Source: Biscogniauxia marginata
Lineage: Eukaryota; Ascomycota; Sordariomycetes; Xylariales; Xylariaceae
NCBI GenBank assembly: GCA_022695795.1
Contig: MU404152.1
Coordinates: 62,001 to 126,000 of the forward strand
Reading direction: 5' to 3'
Length of the DNA stretch: 64,000 nt
Both the position numbers and the translations under genes were made by a program. Positions 44,432 to 57,400 of this stretch are shown here, in pieces. Position 1 is the first letter of the stretch. Each line of letters opens with the position of its first letter. A model generated the notes under the pieces. The model had not been told where the DNA came from and did not search any database. It saw only the letters and a program-made list of their open reading frames with translations.

Positions 44432-45907
44432 CTACCGTCTCAGCTTATGTCCACTGGTTTTCCGAAAACCTGTGGTCGGCTCAGGTTTCTCCAATCTCCA
44501 GGCCCAGAGCAGCCAATCCTCGAACACCAGAAAATTCAATAAAAATTTGTTAGCACAGAACGAGAAAAACACCACGAACACGGCCGCTACTGCATCCAGG
44601 AAGTAGTGGTTGGCCGAAGCGATGATTGCTAGCAGGATTATAGCGGGATAGATGAGACCGAAGCATAACAGAGCGACGCGGGCGAACACAGAACGGCGAA
44701 CATCATCACCCTCCCTTACGAAAACCTCCTTGGCTTCGAGATCGTCCTCTTCAAGGTCACTGGGCAGGTGAAGATGGCGTAGGAAACCGCTCTCATATAC
44801 GAAAACGCAACCGATAGCGAACGCATAGCCAAAATGCATACTTGGCATCGCAGCAAGCGCATTGACGTAGTCTCCCTTCATCCAGACGCTCGTTGTGTCC
44901 TCAGCCTCGACTGTGTCGACAAAGCCATACTCCGGGGGGAGGAGTCTCGGGGGCATGCATGGGTACAGGACGAAGACGATGAATGCGACAAAGTTCGAGA
45001 GAGACATGGTGCGCCTGGCGATGCAGAACCGGCGGTGCGTCGGAGCGATGGTATAGTAATAGGCGACAAACCTGAATGGTGTTGTTAGTGGCTGTACCCT
45101 GTCTGCCGGCCATTGGAACCGGGGGTACTCACCCTGCAGTGCCGGGAATATGGACTAAGGCGTAGACCCGATTGAGGGCTGCCAGAAAGGTGCCTCGCCA
45201 ATCTCCTAGTTTAGCGCCGGCAAGGAACCACTGCTGGATTCTCCATTCCACCCATCGTGTGTTATCGGTTACATGGCGCGTGCCCAACAGCGAGGTTTCT
45301 AGTTCTAGAATCGACATGCCGTGACTCTGTGCGACATCCCACAGACGCTGGCTACCCCCATAGAAGCGGCCGGTGATGTATATCGTCAGGCGGTACAGTA
45401 TGACAGCAATAATCCAGTAGAACATCTCGATCAGGAACGGGAATTTTTGAAGTATTCTCGAATGGATGTTTCGGGCGAAGCGGCTGGAATTCGGTGTCTG
45501 GACCGTCCATATTCCAAATATGCGTCGCGTCTTTGGCGGGTATTCTTGAGCGTAACCTGGACTCGAGGGACTTAAAGATCGTGTTCGATCCCCAGAAGAT
45601 CGTCGCGAGCCCGGCGTCAGCAATGGATGGTGGCTTTCTTGGTTTTGTCCTTCTAGAATGGAGTAGTCCTTTCGCCTTGTGAAGTACATAGCCGTGAGAA
45701 GGATCACGATGATCACCTTTGAGAACGAAGATTCGTAAGCCCGCCCGTCTAGAGAGGAGAAGAAACAGAAACGGAAACAGAAAAAAGGAAAAGAAAAAGA
45801 CTTACCAGCGGCTCCATCCATTTGCTCCAAACCTGCTGCTTCCATTCCGCCCTATCTTGCCAGTCTTGATTTCCGCCATCTTGCGACCGTATGTCAATGA
45901 TCCCCAT
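44432..45907 (-). CDS. PAP2-superfamily integral membrane protein
   Basis: Three exons, 45907-45806, 45716-45133 and 45071-44432, give 441 residues. The start MGIIDIRSQDGGNQDW at 45907 precedes AEWKQQVWSKWMEPL; exon 2 then continues with the membrane span VIIVILLTAMYF. Further spans occur at about 138-158 (FYWIIAVILYRLTIYI), 253-270 (NFVAFIVFVLYP), 308-322 and 360-400. PAP2 catalytic elements are present: PSMHFGYA (Pro305 to His308) and SANHYFLDAVAA (His384, Asp388), the C2 and C3 motifs. This pattern is that of the PAP2_3/AUR1-like group, which includes inositol-phosphotransferases and lipid phosphatases; the substrate is uncertain. The 89-bp first intron ends in a plain CAAAG acceptor. It is not AUR1 itself by length or N-terminus. 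Confidence 0.86.
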
Positions 45908-48900
45908 CTTCGGGCGGACGATGGGCTGCGGTCGTATAGCGGGCGATTAAATGCTAAAGAGGTTTGCGACAAAGGGAAGGCAATCATGTGTCCGGGATAT
46001 TAAACTCCCAGGAATTGTCTGGACGGCGGCACACGACGTCGGACAGAGGGTGGGAAGGGAGGGAAAAGGGAGGGAAAAGGGCACGAGGTAAGGTACACAT
46101 GGAAAATGCTTGGAATGAAATATTCGATTGGTAGGTTACGGACGAAAATACCAAGCCGAACCCGACACAGACGAGACAATGTCTTGGCGGTCGAAGGCGT
46201 CCCAAGGAGTTGTCTAGGTACATAAAGTAGGAAAGTGGAAAGTTTGTACATCTGTACCTGGGAGCAGCAGAATCTGTCTATCCGGTACCTGTGCTTCTTC
46301 GCATAGCCTATCTCTCTACACGACATGTACATGTGGGTAATGTAACGTGTCGGGTGTTTCATTATGCAAATAACAGGGTTCCAGTGTACCTCATCTACCT
46401 GATCTGCATGTATGTTGGAGGACACGCGACACACCTCCCTCTAAAGTCTCCACAAACGGCTCAGTGACAGGATTTACCACTGTACAATCGAGGTAGGTGG
46501 GGCATCTACCTAGGTAGGTACCTGTAATGCGCGTGTACTTAGCCCGTGTCTCTACCTCCAGTCGGCTCCGAATTGCCGTTTCCTTACGTATTACACATAT
46601 TGTTATTGTTATTATATATAGGTTCATGGCTTAGAAGAGGCATTCGCAACAAGTTTAATTCAGAGCTAACACAGAGAGTTATATACCACCTTCGTTTATT
46701 AAATAGGTACTTACCTAGATAAATAATTACATATTTAAGTACCGTTGCGAGATCATACCCACGTACGCACGTACGTACGCGCAGGCGCTTGTTGTTACCT
46801 ATGGAAGCGGTATGCTATGCGGGCAGTTTGGCCATTGGTTCTACCTAGTGGACGATCGTGCAAGGTACTCGATTCCCAGCACACGTCAGTGATGCCGAGG
46901 CAGGCATTGCAGATAACTTTATCCCGACTATCTCTTGTTCAATACACTAAGGTAGGTAAACCGTAGTCGCTGCGATCTTTTTTTTTCTTCCCAGGGCTCC
47001 ACTGCGTTGTTAGTTTAAGTGTTAGCTACATATAAGACCCATCCATTGCGTAACTCATTCTTATAGCTATAGGTAGCTATAGGGAATGAGGAATGGTGGC
47101 ATAATTGAGTTGCATAAGGGGAACTTTTAGGTGCTTCATGTTCAACCCAAGTATTCAAGCATCAGTGTAATAAGCTGGGTTGCAACCTGACATAGAATCA
47201 ATACATACCTATGTCACTTAATACCCACAGACTGCGCTAAATGTACCAAAAAGTCCGAGACATTCTTGAACCCTAACCCGGGTGATTCTTATAGAAACTA
47301 CATATAGAAACCAGCAACTAGCAGATACTTTACATTATGAAGTTAACCGAAGTGGAAATTCAATAGCACATGACATACTTATTAGTGTGTGCATGACCTC
47401 TATTGATTAACTAGGTACCTATTGGCCCCTATATATTTCCCAAGACACTTGGCTCTCACCGTGCCTATCATATGGAAGTATTGCCATTTTTTACCAACTA
47501 GAAATGAGGCTAGTAGGCTTGGCCACCGTCAAGAATTGCTGACATATATAAGCCATCCTAATGATGCCTTGGTGCATTGCTTGAACTGATTAAAGCACGC
47601 GCGTTGGTAAGCAAGAAGAGGTAGGTAGGTACATATGAAGTTCGATACCGCTCTTTAGGTACTGGCAGCAGTACACACGCGTACCTGCCTGGTATCCACG
47701 CGACAAGATTGTCGGATGGTCGGAGATTACCATATCTTGGCGTCCATTGGTTCTATCCTGATATTCGACTTAACTTAGGTAATCAGATAGACACTTTATC
47801 AGATCGGGGCTAAACTTCTAGCGTACAGACTTTACCGCTTCGGAATTATAAAGAGAAAAGCGAGGGTTTAATACCTAAGTATCGATACAGACTTACCCGA
47901 GCCTCTCTTTTCCTTGGAGTACGATAATATCATATTCATTTCGTTCCTAGAAACAAGTATTGTTACAGGCAGTCCATAACCAACAGAGCATGCAAGAAAA
48001 ACGCACACCACAGGCGCGCCATAGATCCCAAACCTACTCGGCGACTCGATCTAAGCAGCCGCGAAAAGATGACACCAATTGTGAGTGAGGTTAACCTGCT
48101 AGCGCTGTGGAGATGGGGTTGCTAAACTTCATCATTAGTACTACCTTAGGTATGTATATACCGGCCGGAGTATAGCTTCATCGGTTGTAGGTGGGTAGTT
48201 TTATGTTCTCGGGGATCACGAGTTTAAAAAAACAAAACAAAAAGAGAATACTGTGTAATACCTTTAATAACCGTCCAGGGAATAGGTAGGTACCGGAGAG
48301 AATAGGAAAAGTGTAGAGCCTCAAAGAGCGGGCCGTTGTCAGTGAGAAAACCAGCTGCTAAGCAGTGGCAAGAGTGGGCACCGTTCTCTACCTGTAGGTA
48401 TCGGTGCCTTGCGCTTCAGGCTTCCATACCTGTACCACTCAGGGCAGTAGGGGGCTCTAGCTGAGGGAAGAGGTTAAGCTTGTAGCCAATCAGCTTCTTG
48501 TCTAGTAACCCCAGCCTCTCTATTTTTGCCCGGCCAACGTACAATTGATCAGTCCCTCAATTGAAGCCGCTAACCTTCAGCTAGGTGCTTGCTGCTGCAT
48601 CCCTCCGACAACAACAGCAGCCGACACTTTCTATAATCAATTCAATACTCATAATACACTCCCCGTCATTTGCGACCTACTGACTACAACCGTACCCATT
48701 CCAGGGCTCGTGCTTGTAAATTTTTCGCTCGCTTAGACTTGCGTCTAGTCTGTGCAAGTTATTGCAATCCTTTCGTTTGCTTGATTAACTAGGGTCGATT
48801 GCTGGGTTGCTTTATTTTCCTTGAATTTGCATTCCTCGAGCTTACTATCACTCGGTCGTCACCTCCGTTTCCGCTGCGATTCCAACCTCAAGTCTCCCTA

Positions 48901-48915
48901 TCCTATCTCTAAACT
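45908..48915. other. Long intergenic region
   Basis: Three kilobases contain no recognised gene. It is the window's richest stretch in CCTAGGTA/TAGGTAGGTA motifs (near 46486, 46509, 46711, 46950, 47410, 47620 and 48285) and has a CGTACG-repeat patch near 46761-46783. About 200 bp before 48916 is pyrimidine-rich and probably the 5' UTR of the BTB gene. Confidence 0.5.
46048..46081 (+). repeat. G-rich, G4-capable tract upstream of the PAP2 gene
   Basis: Seven G-triplets separated by T, AA, A and AAAA lie 140 bp upstream of the PAP2 start, on the non-coding strand. The pattern meets the usual G3+N1-7 rule for a quadruplex. Confidence 0.8.
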
Positions 48916-49909
48916 ATGGCCGACGAAATAATCAACGAAGAAGTCATTGGGAAACAGCCTGCCAACCCCGGGGCGGACGTCGAGATGGGCGAGGGCGACG
49001 AGGCTGGAGATTCGGCTGCGGTCACCGCTGGGAATGGCGGAGAGCTCCCCTTCCCCGAGGGCGGTGAAATCGAGCCGCGCACGAGTTTCATTAGCTACCT
49101 CACAAGTCCGGTCGTGACCTTACTCGTGGGCAATAGAGATAGCGAGACGATCCTTACTGCGCATCAAGCGCTTCTCATCCAGAGTCCTTTCTTTGCCGAT
49201 GCTTGCGCCACCTTTGCTGACGATGGAAGTGTATGTTGTGTCGAGTGATTGATCTTTCATAGCCATTATCAATACTAATGCTCATGCTCCCCTCAGCCTC
49301 GGCAGATCGAGCTCGTAGGCGAAGAGCTTGACGCTGTCGGATGTTTTCTCGAATTTCTTTACACCGGGGACTACTTCCCCAAGAAACTACCGGGCCAGCG
49401 AACCCTCGAGCAGGATCCGGCTTTCCCCAGCGTCGACGAAACCGGTGAACAGCTTCTGAAGCATGCACGCGTCTATACCCTGGCTGAAAAGTTTGGGATG
49501 GATAAGCTTAAGAGCCTGGCGAGTAGCAAGATTCACTGTGTCAACTCGACTGCCAAGGGGGAGATCACGTATGCCCGGTACATTTACCAGTACACCAGCA
49601 AGGACGACACGACGGTTCGCGCGCCTGTCGCCAACTTCTGGGCTACCCGCAGCCACACGTTGCGCGCAGAGGCCGAGGAGGAGTTCCGCTCGCTATGCTT
49701 GGAATTCCCACAGTTCGGTTACGATGTGCTTAGTAAGTTAGCCTGTCCGGTCGTGATCATAACTATAGTAATTATAAGGGTCTCTATGCTGTGAATGCTA
49801 ACACTCCGTAGCTCGTGTACTCGACGAGAAGCTCAAGCGAGAGAAGAACGAGAAGTTGCATCCAGCCTCGGGAAGCGCTCGCAAGCGAGCCCGCCACAGC
49901 GGCGTCTGA
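48916..49909 (+). CDS. BTB/POZ-domain protein
   Basis: Exons 48916-49230, 49297-49732 and 49812-49909 give 282 residues. An acidic, Gly-rich N-terminus (about 1-55) precedes the BTB/POZ domain at about 60-170: VVTLLVGNRDSETILTAHQA, LLIQSPFFADAC and LVGEELDAVGCFLEFLYTGDY, continuing with LLKHARVYTLAEKFGMDKLK. This is the fungal type of BTB protein with a basic tail (SARKRARHSGV) resembling a nuclear localisation signal. BTB domains dimerise or bind cullin-3; in this fungal group the role is mostly unknown. Both introns have good GTATGT/GTAAGT donors. The gene is isolated, with more than 3 kb of empty DNA on each side. Confidence 0.88.
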
Positions 49910-52900
49910 ACAGGTCAGATTTTTCCCGCATAATCTTGTATGTTATAATTGGGAACGGAGCTGGATGGGATATAAATTGCTCTTTTGTGCACCATCTAGA
50001 GAAGGTGCGGCGGGCGAATCTGTACGAATATCAGCGGATCAGAAAAGGGGCAGCAGATTTCCCAGTATATATACTTGGAAATACTCCTTGCCCTAGGTAT
50101 CGAACATGTAAGAGTACTGGATTGCGGAGATCTGGCCGCATAATATCTACTTAAGCCTGCACGAAGGAAGAAAAGCGTCTGCATTCTCACAAGACATCAT
50201 GTCTCCTCCAACTTGCATCTACTCGGAACTAGGTCATGTCGGTCACCAATGAGGTTATTGCTACGATACAGGCTCACTGCAGCTAAGGGGCCCTAGGGAG
50301 CTAATGATAAAAGGCCATTGGCTACTAGCTTCAACGACTGGGTATGTACTAATGCAGGCACTTAATTGTACATGTAACTTTGTCTATCAGCAATAATATC
50401 GCGATGATAATAAGCCAGAAGACGTAGGTTACTTGATAGAACCTCGTTAAGGCATGTATTACATGCATAACTTAAGTCACCTCACTCTCCTGTACCATAT
50501 GCATGTAGTCACGCTCGATTTCATACAAGAACACAACAATAGCTAAGGTTGTTCCATTTCTATAGTCCACGGTTACTTGGTGACCCTCTATAGCTACGTT
50601 GCCGCCCGCGCTCCCAACAAAGCTTCTAGTCATAACTTTAACTAGTTCTCAGATATGCCGGTGCCCATTTGAGGTTTTGTGGGAAGGTGTGGCCCACCTC
50701 ACTAAATTTAGCCTTAGTTCAGATTTCGTCATGACCCATTTGGGGTAATTAATCATCCTTCTTATAACCTCTTTTCTTTTCTTTGGTTTTACAGCCAGAC
50801 AGTTTGTCCCATGCATGGTACATGCCTATGACCTGCGTCGTGTGTTAGAACACCCGTCGATCCACCGCCATTCGTTTACTTCAATCCTTGAAAAACCCTT
50901 GTGGTCACCCTCACCGCATGCATCTTTATCATCCATCTCCAAGCTTCCAATCCAACTCTAGGCCGAGCCGCGTTCCCATCGGTACAAATAGACCATTTAT
51001 GAGCCAAACACCCTACACAATGCTGTTTAATACTCTGCCACTGTCGGATGTCAGCGTAACAACGTCAACGTAACCCAAGCCCCTGATAACCTATAACATT
51101 GAATCTGGACTTAGCCATGTGGCTTACAGTTAAATGACAAGCCTTCCCTGGTTATGTGTAAGGACATAGTTTCTCTTAAAGTTCTTGCCGCAGCTGAGTA
51201 GACGAAAAGTATCATGCAAATATGGCAACTGGCTGCTGATAGGCGAGGCAACTATAATCGGCCCCCGACGGCATCAGGCAGGACCAGGGTTCCTATTCCC
51301 ATGAACAGATGTTCGTATTCATGTAAAGGCCGTACATTGCCATTGGTGTAACGCCTGTTGGGTCATAACCCAGAGCGCAGCTTGATTACGTTGGGGCTCG
51401 TCGTCGTAGGGGTCCCTATATGAAGTCTACAAACAATTCGGACACTAGGTATATATCAAAGGTTCTTGTGGTACTTGCCGAGTACTATATCATTCGAGGA
51501 TATTCTCATTACTACCTAGGCAGCAAGAACGAATAGGATAAAATTCGTCGCTCATCAGGGACGAATCGATTCCAGCGGTCATCCACGCCTCTCATACGCA
51601 CCTGTTCTAAGCAGTATCACGCGAGCCCAAGTGCGCGTGTTGATCAGATATCCAAATGGTGGGCGTTCATAGCAGGAGAAAAGCCTGCAATACCAACACC
51701 TGTCGTAGACGTATAGTCCGTTGTGGCAAGAGTGATTTATTCGTTCCGATGGGGACTGTCAGCCAGTCATGTGCTATGTCGCGCTGACTTGCGTGGATAT
51801 ATGAAACGAAAACCTTTATTCCATCGCTGAGTAAGGGGCGGTTTCGAGTGTCTATGTTATGAGCGGTCTACGCAATGGAGACATACCTCTACTGTACCTC
51901 TCCCTACTTCGGGGGTGCTGGTGCCTGACATCAAGCAACGGCCGGCACCGGTGGGCGTAGCGCCTACGCGGCAGATCGACTTGTCCGCTTTTAGAGAAGA
52001 GATATGTGCTGCGTTCACATCCCAAAACTTCATTTGGACGGCTTAAGGGGCGCTCTGGCTTGACCAAGCTGCCAAAGGCAAGCTGGGAAATATCTCCCTA
52101 CAAGTCACTTCAGTTGACGGTTATTAGTTTGTCACCTCGCTATTCTCTCGCTGGCATACATTTCTCGAGGATCCTTGTTAGTAGACCATTCCGTGGGCTC
52201 TTTATTCCTCAGAGAAGTCGCCGCATCTAGACGAATATTCAATTCGCTATTCGGCACTATGTAGTCGCATCTCGGCCCAAATCGAAAAGCTTTATCGTTG
52301 GCTTTGGGACCGGCATACAGATATGGTAGATACGTCACAGTAGATCTATGTGGACGGCGATCAAATGATTCTACTGCACAAACTCTTGGATCGGTCGGCA
52401 GTCCACGAATCCTAGGTCGTCTGCACTTTGATTGTCCTGTGTACGCCAATGACATAACTCTCTACAATTCTGCTCTTATGTGGTTGATGTCTCTTCTATG
52501 GAAGTTGGAGCGGTTTTAAGAGGCATATATCGTCGAAGAAAGCGCACGGCGTGCTGTCCCCCTATTGAACGATCCATGACCGCCTCCAGCCGATATATAC
52601 GATATACAAAATTATAAGATATCTTCCCATTACAGTTCCTTGGAACCTCTAGATGTCCCGGGGCCTCAGTCTCAATTCGAGGCCCAGCGTTTGAACTATT
52701 TCGAGCCTAGGAGTGACAACCACGACATGACAAACAACATGCTGCTCCCGGTTACCAGACTTGTCTTGACGTTTTCCCCATGGGCATAACCTGTAGCATG
52801 CTAGACGCTGAATCAGATGGCCAGAAGTGGATTCAAGCCATGCTAGTCTCTAGCCAAACCACAGCGGGCTACGGAAGTAATATCGTCGGATTCGGTTTCT

Positions 52901-53367
52901 ATATCACTAAACGGGCTCTAGACCCAGATGTCGAGGGTATCGAGGACGATATCGAGGAAGTTTGGGTTGAAGGAGCCAGAGCCGAGGGGTTTAGGTGATA
53001 TTACGCCTCATATAAAAGATACCTTAATTCGCTTCTGATGGGCGAGGATGAAACCGCTCTTCCCTGAACCGAAGAGCATACCCAAGGAACTCAACTAATT
53101 TTGTTGATAGACGTGTGGAATAACAAGGTAATATTTTCCATAGGCATGTATATACAATAGCAACCGTTACGCCATACCGCTAGACAACACCCATTATATC
53201 ATTAGAACATCCCCCAAGCATACTTGCACACACTCTTATTTAACATTGGGTATAAGTTATTACCCCTACGGATAAGAAAATTTCTTTTCGCAGCACACAA
53301 AATACAGCACTTCTTCAGTCTGAACCAGAGAACCGTGTCGCCAGCCCAGCCTGATAACTTCAACAGA
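49910..53367. other. Long gene-free region
   Basis: No gene could be supported in 3.4 kb. A 72-codon frame at 52780-52998 (SDGQKWIQAMLVSSQTTAGYG) reads as plausible protein with an acidic end (EGIEDDIEEVWVEG) and may be an eroded remnant. No tRNA, rRNA or repeat recognised. Confidence 0.45.
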
Positions 53368-54408
53368 TTATTGATTCGGGACCTGGTATGGCTGGCCCGG
53401 GGCCGGCGTGCCTTGGGGACTGTAAGGATATTGCTGAGGTTGACCGACCTGCTGCTGTTGCTGCTGGGGGGGATACACACCCGCAGCACCGGTGTAGGCC
53501 GTGTTTTGCGGCGCATAGGGGTCATACGCCGGTGTCGCTGGGTTCTGGGTGTACTGCTGGTGGGGATCGTACTGTTGTTGGGGGTATGCTCCTTCCGGCC
53601 CCTGCGGTTGCTGTTGGTACTGGTACTGCTGCTGCTGTTGATATAGCAGCGGTTGCGACTGAGCTGCCGCACCCTGCTGGCCCCCAACGGCGTTATTTTG
53701 CAGCTCCATTCCCGGCGCAGAAGTGGCAGCGACAGCAGTGGTGGTGGTAGCAGGCGTGCCGGGATTCTTCTCCACGTCGCCGCTACCATTCTTGCCGGCG
53801 GCTGTGTACGCAAGGCGGAAGAAGTGGCACACGTACGCAAAGGTGGCGACGAAGAGCAGCATGACGAGGGCGCTGACGCCCGCGATGGCCGACAGCACGG
53901 CCAGCGCGCCGTCCGTCGCCACGCCTACCTTGCGCCGGTAGATGACGCAGTTCCCGCTGTCGATCGCGCTGCCGTCGCTGTAGCAGCTCGCCTGCACGTC
54001 GACCGTGAACTTGGACCGCCGATTCGCGGTCGCGGCCATCGCGGCGAGCCAGAAGATCACCATCAGGAGGTCCAGCGCGAGGACCGCCCAGGTGTTGTAC
54101 GCGCGCCGGCAGGACGGCACCTTCTCGGAGAGCACGGCGTAGAGCGCGATCACCCAGGTGAACAAGCCCTGGAGGAGATGATTTGTTAGTTTGGGGAATT
54201 ATGGTATTATTTGTAATGCGACTGTGGAAAGAGGTTGGCTTACGCAGACGATGGCGAAGCCCAGCTCATCGTAGTACAACCCGTGTATCCACCAACCCGT
54301 CATGGCGACGACGACGAGGGCGAACACGATCTGGAAGACGCGAAGCGCGATGAACCATTTCGGCGTCGGGATGACGGTCTCGCCTTTTCTTGTTGCTGTT
54401 GTCTCCAT
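53368..54408 (-). CDS. MARVEL-domain membrane protein with Gln/Pro/Tyr-rich tail
   Basis: Exons 54408-54244 and 54168-53368 give 321 residues. Four membrane spans make a MARVEL-type bundle: about 19-41 (ALRVFQIVFALVVVAMTGWW), 48-66, 80-100 (AVLALDLLMVIFWLAAMAAT) and 140-168 (LAVLSAIAGVSALVMLLFVA). CYSDGSAIDSGNC in the loop before the last span provides a likely disulfide pair. The C-terminal 130 residues are low complexity, with QQQQ, YQQQPQG and PAPGQPYQVPNQ repeats, probably cytosolic and disordered. Fungal MARVEL proteins of this form associate with plasma-membrane domains or vesicle trafficking. GC-rich repeats create long false frames on the opposite strand. The gene is upstream of a 5-kb gene-free region. 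Confidence 0.85.
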
Positions 54409-57400
54409 CTTTGATCCTAGTGGCGAAAGGGTTACTCGATCAAATAATTATCCGCGTTATTATTGTGGCCCGTATTAGTCGTGAGCGGCTCAGTAAGTCG
54501 TGATACTGCTCTAAGCAATCAACCCTCCTTTTTTTTTCCGGCAGCACGAGATCGTGTATAAATTCCGTAGGTAGCCCACCTACGTGGGAGGAGGGCTATC
54601 GCCCGTTATTAGTAGTGCCAGAACCCTTCAAAGCCATTCACCCAGTCTAACTACTCAGCTGCCAAGCCTCTCGTCTACTTTCGTGACTCTTCGCTCAGCG
54701 AGACCCGCGTTGCCATCATAATCTACACTAACACGTCATGCACGACGATAGCATCGCCACCATTGACCAGCACTTTAGTCCAGACTCAAGAAGCCGGGCC
54801 CACCCCCGGTCTGGGCTCTAGGCTAGATGCCCAAAATCCTGTACTTTGGTTGGGTGTTTTTCTTTTCTTTCTCCCTCGCCCCTCAGCCGCACTCTAAGTA
54901 GGGTTGCTTTAAACTACTTTAGCCCAGCTCTTCTCCGTTGTCTCATCAGCCAGGATCCCGTGAGCGGAGCGGAACTGGGGTGAAGCTTTTGGGCGCCAGC
55001 AGACTATCGAAACGAAAAAGCCCACAATCCCGATTAAGAAGGCTCTTGGCTCGGGTTGGCCACTCACAGGGCGAGAACACGCGAACTGCAACATTTAGCG
55101 TCGGTTTCCTGGACGATCGCCTGTTTGGCAAGGCGGATTTTTTCCCCTTCAAATGCATGGTACCATGTGCGGATATGTTGGGGATTTTTTGTTTCTTCGT
55201 CGGACTATGGATATTTCCCTTTAATACGGAAGAGAATGGACGGTCTTTTAGTATTATACAAAAAGAAAAAAAAAACCTCCCCGAATTGATAATCAAGCTA
55301 TGTCTCTCTAGCCATTTAAGTTGTACACCTGTTCTGTAACTAGGCCTTTAATACCCCGAGCGGTGGCTCACACTAAAGGCACTTCAACGAAAATAAGGTC
55401 CTGTAAAGTATGTGTTATTCTATATTTAGCTTCCACATATCGTATTTTAATTCAATTAATATAAAACAAGAAAAAGGCCTCCGGCAGCTGGCTAGGAGTT
55501 GCTAGGTGATATGTAACGGGATACGGCCCCATTATTGATTATCAAAAAAGGGTTCCGGTTAGGCTAGCATGATGTGGGACTGTGGAGGCGTGGAGGAAGG
55601 TTCTGCCGACTGGGGAGTAAGCATGCATACATACCTAGATAGGTCGATGCGGTATATTATAATTACTGGTGTATGATACCGTTTAGTAAAGGCGCTCTAC
55701 GGTTAGTTGTGCTATCGTCGTGTCTTGAGTCCCTGCCTTGTGCTTGTTTAGCTGCACCACCCTAACATCTCATATAAATATCGGTATCCTGGGGGAGGCC
55801 TGTAACAATAGCCCGCTACGAAAATCACTCACCCGTGCGCGAACATCTTACTCACAGCACGGCTGAGCGTTTCTATAGAGGTTAATTAAAACCATCCTCC
55901 CGCTTGTAGCGTTTTTAAGACGAGCGATGTGACAATACCGCGGCAAATTCCTGATCTATCTAGTGGCTGTGTAGACCTAGCTACACACTATGAGGCCTCA
56001 CCAAGGTCTTTGAAGAGGTAGCTGAGCTCTTATGGACACTACCATATAAGCACTACGGTCACTGAAGTTTAAATAGTGCTGTGATGTATTAGGATAACGT
56101 ACGGAAATCTGGCGTAGATGAGCTTTGAGAGAGAATAATGGGTCCAGATGTTGAATCGATAAACCCTATCGTGACTCTTATGTCCTAATGATAATAATAT
56201 CGCCTAGGATAATTTTAGAATGTTTAGGTAGTCTTCGGTAATAAAAGGGCCATGCATTTTTGCTCTGTAGCAACCCTGAAGAAATATATTGGCATTGACA
56301 GCCGTTTTGATTATGAATTTCCTACTGTTGTGGATAAGTCATTTTGCGGTTTCTAGTTGTGCATGAAGTAGGGGAGTAAGGGTGTTAAGAGCGTAAGGTG
56401 ATAGTCCCTAGGGAACTAAGCGCTACCTGATATCTGATAGCACATTCTAGGGCTATCGAGGATTAAACCATGCCTCTGAGAACCAGCAAAGGTTACGAAT
56501 GGACGTTGCGCAAGCAAGGGCTAACGTTTTGCGGAACAAATAAATAAGAAAATATACTTAAATGATGCATGAAGTCTCAAGCGAAAAGCCACCGCACACT
56601 TTATACTATTTATGTCGACCTAATCAAGGGACTGTATCATTTGACAACAATGAATTTTCATACGTTTCTCCTTAACAGTAGAATGGCTAATTTGAGTATA
56701 CTTGACGAAAAATCATATGGTGGGCCCAATACTATTTCACCAATCAATGAACAAACTTCGTTGAGTTTGAATTCCCAAAAGGTGATTTTCACCTATGCTA
56801 GATCACTAGAGCATGGGAACGCATGGCACGTTCATATTCAGCTCTATTCTTAACGCTATCGGCAAACTCTGAGCAATACCACTAAGAAGTGGGTTAGGAA
56901 CATATAGATAGATACATAAGTCTAAAATTGTCAGAGGAGACGAGTTTGTAAGGGTACGGTATGTAACTTGTTGTTGCGCTGGAGAGGAAAGCTACTCCCC
57001 AGGTCCACTACCACTATCCTAATACTATATACATGCTAAAGCACGGGCCACCTGTCCGTGACAGAGTTGGACCGGGCAACCCTCTTTCATCAGCGTAACA
57101 AAGAAGCTTCGGACTATCAACTATAAAATACCTATTAATTGTCGGGCCTGTCTTGACATGCTAATGAACTTGTCTGGTCAAGTATTCGAAAGAAAGAGAG
57201 TTTTGAAGTTTTCGGACCAAATTAAGCACGAGTTAAACTTTCTTATCATTAGCGGCGCTGGGCTATCTAGGTACAAGTAGCGGTAGTAAGTACGACCGTC
57301 TCATAATGAGATATGCCTTATTTGAAATGGGTTGTTTTCGACTTCCAAAACCTTTCCTAAATCAAAAAGTCCCACTATGGCATCTTTAATGCATTGACCA

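Noticed and set aside
52780..52998. 72-codon protein-like frame
   Set aside because: Plausible amino-acid composition but isolated, with no exon partner; kept only as a note in the spacer entry.
53653..54189. 178-codon plus-strand frame opposite the MARVEL gene
   Set aside because: It arises from GC-rich codons on the coding strand; its product is Arg/His/Gly-rich and it overlaps the true exon.
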